Positions 45,864-54,871 of a DNA stretch of 64,000 bases are shown here, piece by piece (position 1 is the stretch's first letter; every line of letters starts with the position of its first letter). The stretch comes from Albibacterium bauzanense (GTDB lineage Bacteria > Bacteroidota > Bacteroidia > Sphingobacteriales > Sphingobacteriaceae): assembly GCF_004339765.1 (NCBI RefSeq), contig NZ_SMGO01000003.1, positions 248,001-312,000 on the forward strand, written 5' to 3'. The translations under genes were made by a program, and so were the position numbers. A model generated the notes under the pieces. It saw nothing but the letters and a program-made list of their open reading frames with translations. It was not told where the DNA came from and did no database searches.

Positions 45864-47531
45864 ATGGAGAATATAATTGCCAGCGAAGAAGTTTCGCAGG
45901 AAGAACACTTAAAAGGTGGAAGTAATTATTTACGAGGCACCATTATAGAAAGCCTTAATAATACATTAACAGGATCTGTAACGCCTGAAGATGCAAAGCT
46001 TATCAAATTTCACGGTTCTTATCTGCAATATGATCGGGATCTGGAAAAGGAACGTAAAAGGCAAAAGTTAGAACCGCTTTACCAGTTTATGACTCGGGTT
46101 CGGGCAGCAGGTGGTGTAACAACTCCTGCTCAGTGGCTGGTGCTGGATAAACTTGCAGATAAATATGGCAATGGCACATTAAAACTTACCACAAGGCAGT
46201 CTTTTCAGTTTCATGGCATCTTGAAAAGGAATTTAAAGAGTGTTATTCAGGATGTTAACAAAGCTTTGCTTACTACCATTGCAACCTGTGGAGATGTAAA
46301 CAGGAATGTAATGTGTAATCCCAATCCTTTCCTTTCTTATGTTCATGAGGAGGTATTTGGACTCGCGAAAAAACTAAGCGATTACTTTCAACCCCACACA
46401 AAAGCATATTACGAGATTTGGCTGGATCAGGAAAAAGTTGCTGGTACAGAAGATGTAGAACCATTGTATCATAGCACCTATCTTCCAAGGAAGTTTAAGA
46501 TCGGATTTGCAACTCCCCCACATAACGATATCGATTTTTTTGCCAGTGATCTGGGTTTTATCACTATTGAGGAAAACGGAGAGCTTTTAGGCTTTAACGT
46601 TGGAGTTGGCGGAGGTATGGGAAGTACTTTTGGAGATGCAAAAACCTATCCACGCCTATCTAATGTTATTGGCTTCATTACGCCAGATAAAGTTCAAGAA
46701 GTTGCAGAAACAGTGATCGCTATTCAGCGTGATTTTGGAAACCGGCTTAACCGTAAAAATGCACGATTGAAATATACGATTGATAATCGTGGATTAGATT
46801 GGTTTGTAAATGAGTTGAATTCCAGATTAGGTTACTCATTAGAGCCATCTCGTCCTTTTAATTTCACTACCAATGGCGATACGTATGGCTGGACTGAAGG
46901 CCACAATGGAAAGTTATTTTACACACTTTTTGTTGAAAACGGCAGGGTGAAAGATAAAAAGGGCTATACTTTAAAAACCGCAATTCGTGAAATTGCAAAG
47001 CAGGTTGAATGTGATTTAAGGCTTACCGGAAATCAAAATCTGATTATTGGCAATGTAGATAAAAGTGCTTTATTAACGATTGAAGGCATCCTTACTGAAA
47101 ATGGAGTATTAAACAATCCTGAGAACACAGGTTTACGATTAAACTCCATGGCTTGTGTAGCATTAGGAACCTGCGGATTGGCATTTGCAGAATCAGAACG
47201 TTATTTACCTTCTCTGATTGATAAATTAGACGTAATTATAAAAGAAGTAGGTTTAGAAAACGAGCCTATTACTATACGTATGACCGGTTGTCCGAATGGT
47301 TGTGCACGTTCTGCGCTAGGTGAAATTGGTTTTATCGGAAGGGCAATAGGCACCTATAATTTATACCTGGGTGCCAGTTATAATGGCGATCGCTTAAATA
47401 CTTTATACAAGGAAATGCTCTCTGAAGAAGAGATACTTCAATCTATAAAACCCATACTTAAAAGCTATGCCGATGAGAAGCTGGATGGAGAGCATTTTGG
47501 AGACTTCGTTCACAGAAAAAACATAGTATAA
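45864..47531 (+). CDS. cysI: NADPH sulfite reductase haemoprotein beta subunit
   Basis: The 555-residue sirohaem/4Fe-4S enzyme reduces sulfite to sulfide. The cluster cysteines are Cys431, Cys437, Cys476 and Cys480 in CVALGTC and CPNGC, in the same spacing as E. coli CysI. The sirohaem-binding segment TRQSFQFHGI and TCGDVNRNVMCNPNP are present. It follows cysJ by 44 nt. No cysH, cysD/N or cysG is adjacent, so the sulfite could come from a sulfonate rather than sulfate (inference). Confidence 0.95.
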   Translation: MENIIASEEVSQEEHLKGGSNYLRGTIIESLNNTLTGSVTPEDAKLIKFHGSYLQYDRDLEKERKRQKLEPLYQFMTRVRAAGGVTTPAQWLVLDKLADKYGNGTLKLTTRQSFQFHGILKRNLKSVIQDVNKALLTTIATCGDVNRNVMCNPNPFLSYVHEEVFGLAKKLSDYFQPHTKAYYEIWLDQEKVAGTEDVEPLYHSTYLPRKFKIGFATPPHNDIDFFASDLGFITIEENGELLGFNVGVGGGMGSTFGDAKTYPRLSNVIGFITPDKVQEVAETVIAIQRDFGNRLNRKNARLKYTIDNRGLDWFVNELNSRLGYSLEPSRPFNFTTNGDTYGWTEGHNGKLFYTLFVENGRVKDKKGYTLKTAIREIAKQVECDLRLTGNQNLIIGNVDKSALLTIEGILTENGVLNNPENTGLRLNSMACVALGTCGLAFAESERYLPSLIDKLDVIIKEVGLENEPITIRMTGCPNGCARSALGEIGFIGRAIGTYNLYLGASYNGDRLNTLYKEMLSEEEILQSIKPILKSYADEKLDGEHFGDFVHRKNIV

Positions 47532-47556
47532 TTCACCGTGCCAGGGTTATAGTACC

Positions 47557-48843
47557 TTAATATTCAAATGGAAAAGTCTCAGGTACTTTATGACCATCGG
47601 GGTGAATATGCAATGGATGTAAAGCTTTTGTCTGATCTATATAAATGAATGCATCATAGCGAGAATTCAATTTTGTAGGAACATAATTTCCATACTTTTC
47701 AAAAGCAGGATGGTAAACTACACCGATAGCGCGATGAGGTAGCATTTCATTATACCATTCACTTTCATTAGAAGAATCAAAGATTAGCAGTCTATCTTCA
47801 TCAGACTCCTCATGTAAAATTTCTTCAATACTACCTGGACGAGCTGCTGGAACATACATTCTTTCAATAGCAGCTCCCCAGTTTTTTCCGGCAATTACCG
47901 TTCCTTCATAAGACCCGAATCCTACTAATACGGTATCCTTTTTACCTTTCTGCTGTCGCACCAATTGTCCTACATTAATATCTCCTGAATCTTTCATATC
48001 AGTATAACGTGCATCACCAATATGTGTATTATGTTCCCAAACAATCGCCTTAGCTTCATTACCATAAAATTTCAATATCCGGTTTAATGTATCAACCATA
48101 TGAGTATCTCTGAGATTCCAGGTATTAACATTAAAACCCATCATATTGCGATAATACCTTTCTGCATTGACAGCAATTTCTGCATTCTGTTCTGTATTCA
48201 ATGCAGCTTCGGGGTCATGGTCATATATCGGAGCTTTTTTACGAATTTCCTGTAAAAGGCTGATAACGGCTTCATAACAAGAATTACTGATTGAATGCAG
48301 AGATTTTGCATAGCGATGTTCATCTTCACCATAAGGTTCGAAACATTGAATAGCCTCTTCTGCAAGTTCAGCTGCTTTCGGATCATGCTTAGAAAGATAA
48401 TCCATTAATGCTTCCAGAGATTCCCAAAGGCTATAAACGTCAAGGCCATAAAACCCAACTCTTTCATTTGCCGGAAGGCTAGAATTATATTCCTTAAGCC
48501 AATCTATCAGTGCAACGATTTCCCAGTTTGCCCACATCCATGTAGGCCATCGGTCAAATGCTTTCAATAATTCAACAGCAGTTTTATCCTGATCTGCATA
48601 TCCTTTTATAAAACGGTTGATGCGATAACAATCAGGCCAATCGCCTTCTACAGCAATGAAATTGAATTTTTTCTCTAAGAGTAACCTCTTCGTGATTCGG
48701 GTACGCCAAACATAATATTCATGAGTTCCATGCGAAGCTTCTCCTAATAAAACATGGTGTGCATTATCAATTCGCAACATTAAAGGATCCAAGTCTTGGA
48801 AACCCTTCAAACCGGAAGCTATTTCTTTATAATCATTTAACAT
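47557..48843 (-). CDS. erythromycin esterase family protein
   Basis: The 428 residues match the EreA/B-like hydrolase family: LLGEASHGTHEYYVWR, EGDWPDCYRINRFIKG, and later VWEHNTHIGDARYTD with the second His. Resistance is not shown: most chromosomal family members act on unknown substrates. It lies 26 nt downstream of a phosphoribosyltransferase gene; these two families recur side by side or fused in other genomes. Confidence 0.87.
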   Translation of the reverse strand: MLNDYKEIASGLKGFQDLDPLMLRIDNAHHVLLGEASHGTHEYYVWRTRITKRLLLEKKFNFIAVEGDWPDCYRINRFIKGYADQDKTAVELLKAFDRWPTWMWANWEIVALIDWLKEYNSSLPANERVGFYGLDVYSLWESLEALMDYLSKHDPKAAELAEEAIQCFEPYGEDEHRYAKSLHSISNSCYEAVISLLQEIRKKAPIYDHDPEAALNTEQNAEIAVNAERYYRNMMGFNVNTWNLRDTHMVDTLNRILKFYGNEAKAIVWEHNTHIGDARYTDMKDSGDINVGQLVRQQKGKKDTVLVGFGSYEGTVIAGKNWGAAIERMYVPAARPGSIEEILHEESDEDRLLIFDSSNESEWYNEMLPHRAIGVVYHPAFEKYGNYVPTKLNSRYDAFIYIDQTKALHPLHIHPDGHKVPETFPFEY

Positions 48844-48869
48844 AACTTTATATTTTTATCCCAAAAAGG

Positions 48870-49520
48870 CTAATGCTCTGCCAGATCTAATAATTTCAAA
48901 AGATCATCATCATTAAAATCACCAAATACATCATAGACTTGTCCAACAGCATAGAATGGTTGCGGCTTCACCATTATTTCTATTTCATCAGCTTTATATA
49001 AATTTTCATCAAACCTTGAACCCGAAACAGGAGCCGCTATAATAATTTTAGCAGCCTTTTTCCTTTCACATAGTTCAATAACTGGTACAAGCGTTACGCC
49101 AGTTGCAATGCCATCGTCTACTAAAATCACCACCCTATCTTTCATAGTTGGAAGAGGCTTTCCATGACGATATTCATTAACTCTACGATCAACTTCTTGC
49201 TTTTGTTCTTTAATGATCTGGTTGATAACTTTCTCAGAAACTAATTCTTTACCTGTCTGTGCTATATAAACAGAATCTTCTTCTGCTATTGCACCTATTC
49301 CGTATTCTTTATGATTAGGCAAAGGCAACTTTTTTGAAACGATCAATGATAATTCTGCATTTAATTGTTTCGCTACATAGTACGCTACCTCTACACCTCC
49401 ACGAGGGATACCAATAATTAAAGGGTTTTGAGTCTTATATTTCGCTTCTAAAAATAAACCTAATTGCTCACCTGCATCTTTCCGATCTTTAAAGAATATA
49501 TTCTCATACTGACCAAACAT
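48870..49520 (-). CDS. phosphoribosyltransferase family protein
   Basis: The 216 residues contain the PRPP-binding motif VVILVDDGIATGVTL. An N-terminal segment has FKDRKDAGEQLGLFL and PLIIGIPRGGVEVAYYVA. This is the subgroup usually paired with erythromycin-esterase-like genes rather than a nucleotide-salvage enzyme. The substrate is unknown. Confidence 0.85.
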   Translation of the reverse strand: MFGQYENIFFKDRKDAGEQLGLFLEAKYKTQNPLIIGIPRGGVEVAYYVAKQLNAELSLIVSKKLPLPNHKEYGIGAIAEEDSVYIAQTGKELVSEKVINQIIKEQKQEVDRRVNEYRHGKPLPTMKDRVVILVDDGIATGVTLVPVIELCERKKAAKIIIAAPVSGSRFDENLYKADEIEIMVKPQPFYAVGQVYDVFGDFNDDDLLKLLDLAEH

Positions 49521-49683
49521 CTCTTCTCATTTATCCAACATTCTCTATTATTAAAAACCCAAGAGAAAATAAAATGTTTAGAATAATTGAATATATATTC
49601 TATTAAAATGAAGGTTAGCAAATAGTTACCAACAAACAAGACGTTAAAAGAGCAGTACTATTAGATAGAAATGCATTATAATA

Positions 49684-49863
49684 ATGAAAAGAAATAAAAA
49701 ATTAATACTTGGTGGAATCATCATTTTGATTGGGGGAATGATGATGCGTTTTGCATGGTTTTTTATCTATGAGCAACTCAGTGTAGTCTTAATTTTAATT
49801 GGTGCAGGCCTTTTTATTGGTGGAGTTATTTATTTCGTTAACGCACTTTTTCAAAACAAATAA
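49684..49863 (+). CDS. small two-helix membrane protein, 59 aa
   Basis: From ATG 49684 the 59 residues start with basic MKRNKK, then form two hydrophobic segments (about 8-28 and 33-54) separated by a short polar stretch (YEQL), and end in QNK. No similarity is recognised. It stands alone in the gap between the phosphoribosyltransferase and the HD gene. Confidence 0.5.
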   Translation: MKRNKKLILGGIIILIGGMMMRFAWFFIYEQLSVVLILIGAGLFIGGVIYFVNALFQNK

Positions 49864-49944
49864 TATTACTACTAAACATATATTGGCAATGCAGGTTAAT
49901 ATATTATTAGATATCATAAGAAAACTATAAGGCTAGGAGATACA

Positions 49945-50508
49945 ATGGAAAAGATTTTGGAACAAATAAGAGATTTTGCAGATAAAGCACACAACGATCA
50001 AAAAAGAAAATATACTCCGGACCGATATATTGTACATCCAATTCGAGTAATGTTGATTTGTAAGGAGTACACAGATAATATTAATGTTCTGGCAGCAGCA
50101 CTGCTTCATGATGTTCTGGAAGATACACCTGTGGATAAAGAAGAATTAAAGAAATTCTTGATGCAGATAATGACTCCTGTTGATTCAATTACAACATTAA
50201 ACTACGTAATTGAATTGACAGATGTTTATACAAAAGAAGATTATCCGCAGCTAAACCGTAAGAAAAGAAAGGCAAAAGAAACTGAGCGTTTAGAGAAATC
50301 AAGTAGTGAGGCGCAAACTATAAAATATGCAGATATTATTGACAACAGCATAGAAATTGCAAATTATGATACTGATTTTGCACCAGTGTTTTTATCTGAA
50401 TGCAAAAATACACTAGAAAGGATACCGAAAGGCAATGCTGATCTATATGAAAGAGCAATTAAAGTTGTTGAGGATAGTATTAACAAAGCAAACAATCGCC
50501 TTTCATGA
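49945..50508 (+). CDS. HD-domain phosphohydrolase (small SpoT/MESH1-like)
   Basis: The 187 residues have the metal motifs YIVHPIRVM, LLHDVLED and ADIIDNSI, the ordering of the HD domain in RelA/SpoT hydrolases and the small alarmone hydrolases. No synthetase or TGS/ACT domain is present. It may hydrolyse (p)ppGpp or a similar nucleotide; the substrate is not proven. Confidence 0.75.
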   Translation: MEKILEQIRDFADKAHNDQKRKYTPDRYIVHPIRVMLICKEYTDNINVLAAALLHDVLEDTPVDKEELKKFLMQIMTPVDSITTLNYVIELTDVYTKEDYPQLNRKKRKAKETERLEKSSSEAQTIKYADIIDNSIEIANYDTDFAPVFLSECKNTLERIPKGNADLYERAIKVVEDSINKANNRLS

Positions 50509-50537
50509 ATAAACGGAAACCTATTTGAGGAAGTGCT

Positions 50538-50774
50538 TTATCCTATTTTAAGAATTCTTTTATCGATCGTTTTGCCAATATTTCTAATATCATCTGGCAT
50601 AAGACAAGTTCCTTCATCTCCAAACCACTTATCATTTGCTTTGTGAAGCGCTGCAATTTGTACCCCGTCTTGAAATACTTGAAAATCTGGATGAAGTGGA
50701 TCTAACCGTTTCACTTCTACCTCGTAAAGTGCACCGTCAATTGTTGCCATAATCTTTAATTTTTCCATAATCAA
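50538..50774 (-). CDS. conserved-looking hypothetical protein, 78 aa
   Basis: The 78 residues start at 50774 or at the second ATG (50768) two codons later. They contain EVEVKRLDPLHPDFQVFQDG and a C-terminal DIRNIGKTIDKRILKI, with a mixture of strands and charged helices that looks like a real small domain. No family is recognised. It is transcribed against the flanking genes. Confidence 0.5.
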   Translation of the reverse strand: MIMEKLKIMATIDGALYEVEVKRLDPLHPDFQVFQDGVQIAALHKANDKWFGDEGTCLMPDDIRNIGKTIDKRILKIG

Positions 50775-50836
50775 ACGATTTAATACTAATAAGCTACTTT
50801 TTAATAACTTTCTAAGAAATAAAAAGTTTTAATCGA

Positions 50837-50869
50837 TTGGATGAATGTTTCTTAAAAAATCTTATTTTG
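50837..50869 (+). promoter_or_regulatory. candidate promoter of the 5'-nucleotidase gene
   Basis: TTG (50837-50839), 22-nt spacer and TTATTTTG (50862-50869), one mismatch to TAnnTTTG, 31 nt before ATG 50900. Confidence 0.4.
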
Positions 50870-50899
50870 AACGATACGAATTATTGAATAAACAGTTGT

Positions 50900-51439
50900 A
50901 TGGAAAATATGAAAAAAACAATTGCGATTGACATGGATGGTGTTATTGCTGATGTCGAGGCACAATTTATAAGCTGGTACTTACGAGATTATGGAATAAT
51001 AATAACAAGAGAAGACTTACAAGGTCGTAATGAAGATAATGCCTTTCCTGAAAAAGGCTTAATCAGAAAATTTGCCAGAACGCCTGGCTTTTTTCTTTCC
51101 GCACCAGTAATGGAAGGTGCAGTTGAAGCCCTTAAAATACTAATGGAAGACTTTGAAGTTTATATCGTTTCGGCGGCTATGGAATTCCCACTAAGTCTTT
51201 CTGAAAAACTTACCTGGTTAAATACTCATTTTCCTTTTATAAGCTGGAAGAATATTATTTTCTGTGGAAATAAGAACATCATTAACACCGATTATATGGT
51301 TGATGATCATATAAAGAACCTGGATAATTTTAAAGGTAAAACAATTATGTTTCATGCTTTCCATAATGTTAGCTATAACCATCATACTCGAGCTAATAAC
51401 TGGAACGAAGTGATATCCTTAATAAAGCAAGACTTTTAA
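50900..51439 (+). CDS. 5'(3')-deoxyribonucleotidase-like HAD phosphatase
   Basis: The 179 residues (or 176 from ATG 50909) start with IAIDMDGVIADVEAQF, the motif I of the 5'(3')-deoxyribonucleotidase branch of the HAD superfamily. Motif II is VSAAM and the late acidic pair is DYMVDDH. It dephosphorylates nucleotides or a related phosphate ester. It follows its own candidate promoter. Confidence 0.85.
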   Translation: MENMKKTIAIDMDGVIADVEAQFISWYLRDYGIIITREDLQGRNEDNAFPEKGLIRKFARTPGFFLSAPVMEGAVEALKILMEDFEVYIVSAAMEFPLSLSEKLTWLNTHFPFISWKNIIFCGNKNIINTDYMVDDHIKNLDNFKGKTIMFHAFHNVSYNHHTRANNWNEVISLIKQDF

Positions 51440-51529
51440 ATCTTTCAGATTATTCTTGCAATCCGCTGAATATAATATAACTAAATATTATATTTAGACA
51501 ATCGTCATACGAAAAGCAACCATGTTAGC

Positions 51530-53398
51530 GTGAATGATCAGGAAAAATCACTCCATGATGTACATCATAGTATATCGGTACAAGGCGCAAAATCAAAATT
51601 CAGAAAGGTACTAGGCTTTTTTGGACCTGCTTACTTAATCAGTGTAGGCTATATGGACCCTGGAAATTGGGCTACAGACTTAGCTGGTGGAAGTCAATTT
51701 GGCTATACTTTGATTTGGGTTTTACTGATGAGTAATATTATGGCGCTGCTGTTACAAAGCCATTCTGCTCGCCTGGGTATTGTATGGGGTAAAGATTTAG
51801 CACAATGTAACCGTGAAACATATCCTCGCGGGATGAACTTCATCCTTTATATTTTAGCCGAAATTGCAATTGCTGCCTGCGACCTGGCTGAGATACTTGG
51901 TATGGCTATCGGATTAAATCTCCTATTTGGGCTCGACCTGCTATGGGGTGTAGGGCTAAGCTTTCTCGACACCTTTTTATTGCTGTATTTACAGCGATTA
52001 GGTATGCGTAAAATGGAGATGTTCATTATTAGTCTAATTTTCCTGATTGGGGCCTGCTTTCTTGTCGAAATGGTGATAGCTAAGCCAGATGTCGGAGAAA
52101 TTATGCAGGGTTTTATACCTTCCATACCCAATAAGGCTGCATTATATATCAGTATAGGTATTATTGGTGCTACGGTAATGCCACACAATTTATACTTACA
52201 TTCTGCGCTTGTACAAACGCGTAAAATTAACAGGGATGAGCTTTCAATTCGCAAGGCTTTAAAATATAACTTTTGGGACAGTGCCATTGCTCTTAATCTG
52301 GCTTTTTTAATTAATGCTGCCATATTAATCCTTGCAGCCTCTGCCTTCCATCAAAATGGCATGAACAATATTGCTGACCTAGAGGATGCACATAAATTAT
52401 TAGCACCTACTTTAGGCAGCGAATGGGCACCGCGACTATTTGCTATAGCACTTATTTTAGCTGGCCAAAGCTCTACTGTAACAGGAACTTTAGCCGGACA
52501 AGTAGTTATGGAGGGTTATCTTCGATTAAGGATAAGCCCTGTTCTGAGAAGAATGCTAACACGGCTATTAGCTATTGTTCCAGCTTTATTAGTAATTTAT
52601 ATCGCTGGTGAAGAACAGGTAGGGCCATTACTTATATTCAGCCAAGTGCTTTTAAGTATGCAGCTTGCCTTTGCTGTAATTCCATTAATTCATTTTGTGA
52701 GCGATAAAAACAGAATGGGTATTTTCGTTATTCCACTGCCAGTCAAAATCATTTCCTGGTTAATTGCCGCAATTATTGCTATTCTAAACTTTCGGTTGAT
52801 CTATCAGGAAGTAGTTGATTGGATACAGAATATTCATAATCCATGGGCCGTCTTTGGCTTACTTATTGGAGCTTTTGGTCTGCTTAGTTTGTTAATCATG
52901 ACGATAATTTATCCACTGATGAAAAACAAAAGAAAACCTAACATTGAAGTCCATCCTCCTTTCAGGGAGCCAAAAGAAATTAAAGTACCCGATTTGCAAC
53001 GTATAGCATTGGCATTGGACTACTCTGCTTCTGATACACAAGTGTTAGCGTATGCTTTGATGCTTGCACAAACTAATACCCAGTTTATTTTAATTCATAT
53101 TGTAGAGAGTGCATCATCAAGAATAATAGGTGAAGATACAGATGATTATGAGAAACGACACGATGAAGAAAGAATGGAGAAATATCTAAAAATATTTCAA
53201 GACAAAGGATACGATGCGAGCTATTACTTAAGTCATGAAAGCAGGGTTAGGGCCATCACAAAAATATGTAAAGAGAATAAAGCAGACATCCTGATTGTGG
53301 GTAGCCACGGACACCGGGGAATTAAAGATATGATATACGGAGAAACTGTAAATAGATTAAGACATCGAGTAAATATTCCTGTATTTATAGCTCAATAG
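51530..53398 (+). CDS. Nramp-family metal transporter fused to a UspA domain (GTG start)
   Basis: The 622 residues contain an Nramp membrane part (about 25-460) with the metal motifs DPGNWATDLAGG in helix 1 and MPHNLYLH in helix 6, and a cytosolic UspA domain (about 482-622) with IALALDYSASDTQ and VGSHGHRGIKDMIYGET. The G-2x-G-9x-G spacing for ATP is there, although the residue after the last Gly is Glu in place of Ser/Thr. The start is GTG at 51530; no ATG fits the frame. It imports manganese or iron and may sense nucleotide or stress through UspA. The permease gene follows after 3 nt. Confidence 0.92.
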   Translation: MNDQEKSLHDVHHSISVQGAKSKFRKVLGFFGPAYLISVGYMDPGNWATDLAGGSQFGYTLIWVLLMSNIMALLLQSHSARLGIVWGKDLAQCNRETYPRGMNFILYILAEIAIAACDLAEILGMAIGLNLLFGLDLLWGVGLSFLDTFLLLYLQRLGMRKMEMFIISLIFLIGACFLVEMVIAKPDVGEIMQGFIPSIPNKAALYISIGIIGATVMPHNLYLHSALVQTRKINRDELSIRKALKYNFWDSAIALNLAFLINAAILILAASAFHQNGMNNIADLEDAHKLLAPTLGSEWAPRLFAIALILAGQSSTVTGTLAGQVVMEGYLRLRISPVLRRMLTRLLAIVPALLVIYIAGEEQVGPLLIFSQVLLSMQLAFAVIPLIHFVSDKNRMGIFVIPLPVKIISWLIAAIIAILNFRLIYQEVVDWIQNIHNPWAVFGLLIGAFGLLSLLIMTIIYPLMKNKRKPNIEVHPPFREPKEIKVPDLQRIALALDYSASDTQVLAYALMLAQTNTQFILIHIVESASSRIIGEDTDDYEKRHDEERMEKYLKIFQDKGYDASYYLSHESRVRAITKICKENKADILIVGSHGHRGIKDMIYGETVNRLRHRVNIPVFIAQ

Positions 53399-53401
53399 CA
53401 A

Positions 53402-54838
53402 ATGAAAGACATCGCACAAACCGGCCTACTACGTTCATTCGGATTAAAAATGGCCATTATTATTGTAATGAGTTCCATTATTGGTTCTGGTGTATTTAAG
53501 AAAGTTGCCCCTATGGCAGAAGGCTTATACTCTCCCACCTTGGTAATTGCAGCTTGGATTTCTGCTGGCCTAATTGTGCTCTTCGGCATATTGAGCATTG
53601 CTGAATTAGGGACTTTATTTCCTGATTCCGGAGGCCCCTTCTCCTGGCTTGAAAAGATATACGGCAAAACCATATCTTTTCTATATGGCTGGGCATCCTT
53701 TACGGTCATTCAAACGGCTGCAATATCCTCAATAGCTTTCGTCTTTGCAGGGGCTATTAACACATTTGTCAGTTTACCGCATCTGTCGCCTGCGCTTGAA
53801 TCCATTACTTTCTTCGGTATTATACAACCTTTTGATAATATAGGAGCTAAGTTAGTAGCTTCTATTCTTATTATTATACTAACCTTAATAAATATCAAAG
53901 GAGCTAAGAAAGGAGGCTATGTAAGTCTGGTATTCACATTTATTATTACAGTTTGTATTGTGGTTATTTCCTGCTTAGCATTAAGCAGCAGTATTGGTAG
54001 TATAGAAACCTTTAAGAGAGTATCAATAAACTACCCTCCTGCAGGCTTTACATTTCTTGGCTTTTTTGGTGCAATGGTAATAGCAATGAGAAATGCATTT
54101 TGGGGATATGAAGGATGGATTACTTTAAGTTTTATTGGAGAAGAGCTGGAAGAACCTCATAAAACATTACCCAGAGCAATGATCATAGGCACTATTCTTA
54201 TTATCGCTTTATATGCCATTATTAACTTCAGCTATCTCTATGTAATGCCGATTGATGAGATGCTTGCTGCTGTAAATGCAGATCAAAATAATATTGCAGC
54301 CATCGTAGTGATAAACAAACTATTTGGAGATGGAGGTGCTTTTATAATCGGCGCAATGATTCTTGTTTCTACCTTTGGCTGTACCAATGCTACTATATTG
54401 GTTTCATCCAGAATTTACTATGCAATGGCGCAAAATGGACTATTCTTTAAAGGTGCTGCGAAATGCCATCCTAAAAACAATACTCCTTCTAATGCATTAA
54501 TTTATCAATGTATATGGGCTTGCTTATTAGTATTTTCTGGCTCATTCGATTTACTTACCGATCTGATCGTTATCGCAGCGTTTGTTTTTTATGGCCTTAT
54601 TGTATTTGGAGTAATCTTATTACGCAATAAAAACAAGAATGTACACCGGCCATATAAAACTTTAGGCTATCCTTTTGTTCCAATCATATTTGTTGTTTTC
54701 TGCCTGATCTTATTAGTTGTTTCCTTTTTCGAATCACCCAACAAATCCATTATTGGAATTGGGTTGATCTTATCGGGGTTACCTTTTTATTATTATTGGA
54801 GAAAGCAAGCCAGTAATGGCCCTTATAAAGATTTATGA
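53402..54838 (+). CDS. APC-family amino-acid permease
   Basis: The 478 residues form about 12 membrane helices. The first has the substrate-loop motif MSSIIGSGVFK, and EGWITLSFIGEELEEPHKTLPRAM is the mid-loop motif of the LAT/y+LAT-like branch. The substrate is an amino acid, not further identifiable. It follows the Nramp-UspA gene by 3 nt and is probably cotranslated with it. Confidence 0.9.
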   Translation: MKDIAQTGLLRSFGLKMAIIIVMSSIIGSGVFKKVAPMAEGLYSPTLVIAAWISAGLIVLFGILSIAELGTLFPDSGGPFSWLEKIYGKTISFLYGWASFTVIQTAAISSIAFVFAGAINTFVSLPHLSPALESITFFGIIQPFDNIGAKLVASILIIILTLINIKGAKKGGYVSLVFTFIITVCIVVISCLALSSSIGSIETFKRVSINYPPAGFTFLGFFGAMVIAMRNAFWGYEGWITLSFIGEELEEPHKTLPRAMIIGTILIIALYAIINFSYLYVMPIDEMLAAVNADQNNIAAIVVINKLFGDGGAFIIGAMILVSTFGCTNATILVSSRIYYAMAQNGLFFKGAAKCHPKNNTPSNALIYQCIWACLLVFSGSFDLLTDLIVIAAFVFYGLIVFGVILLRNKNKNVHRPYKTLGYPFVPIIFVVFCLILLVVSFFESPNKSIIGIGLILSGLPFYYYWRKQASNGPYKDL

Positions 54839-54871
54839 GGATGAATATAGGTCATAATCTTAATCTTTTCA

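Noticed and set aside
47557-48843. Macrolide resistance determinant
   Set aside because: The family name is broad, and no resistance context, mobile element or transfer sign is present.
51847-52323. 158-codon minus-strand frame inside the Nramp gene
   Set aside because: It is antisense to strongly conserved transporter motifs, and no start context is visible.
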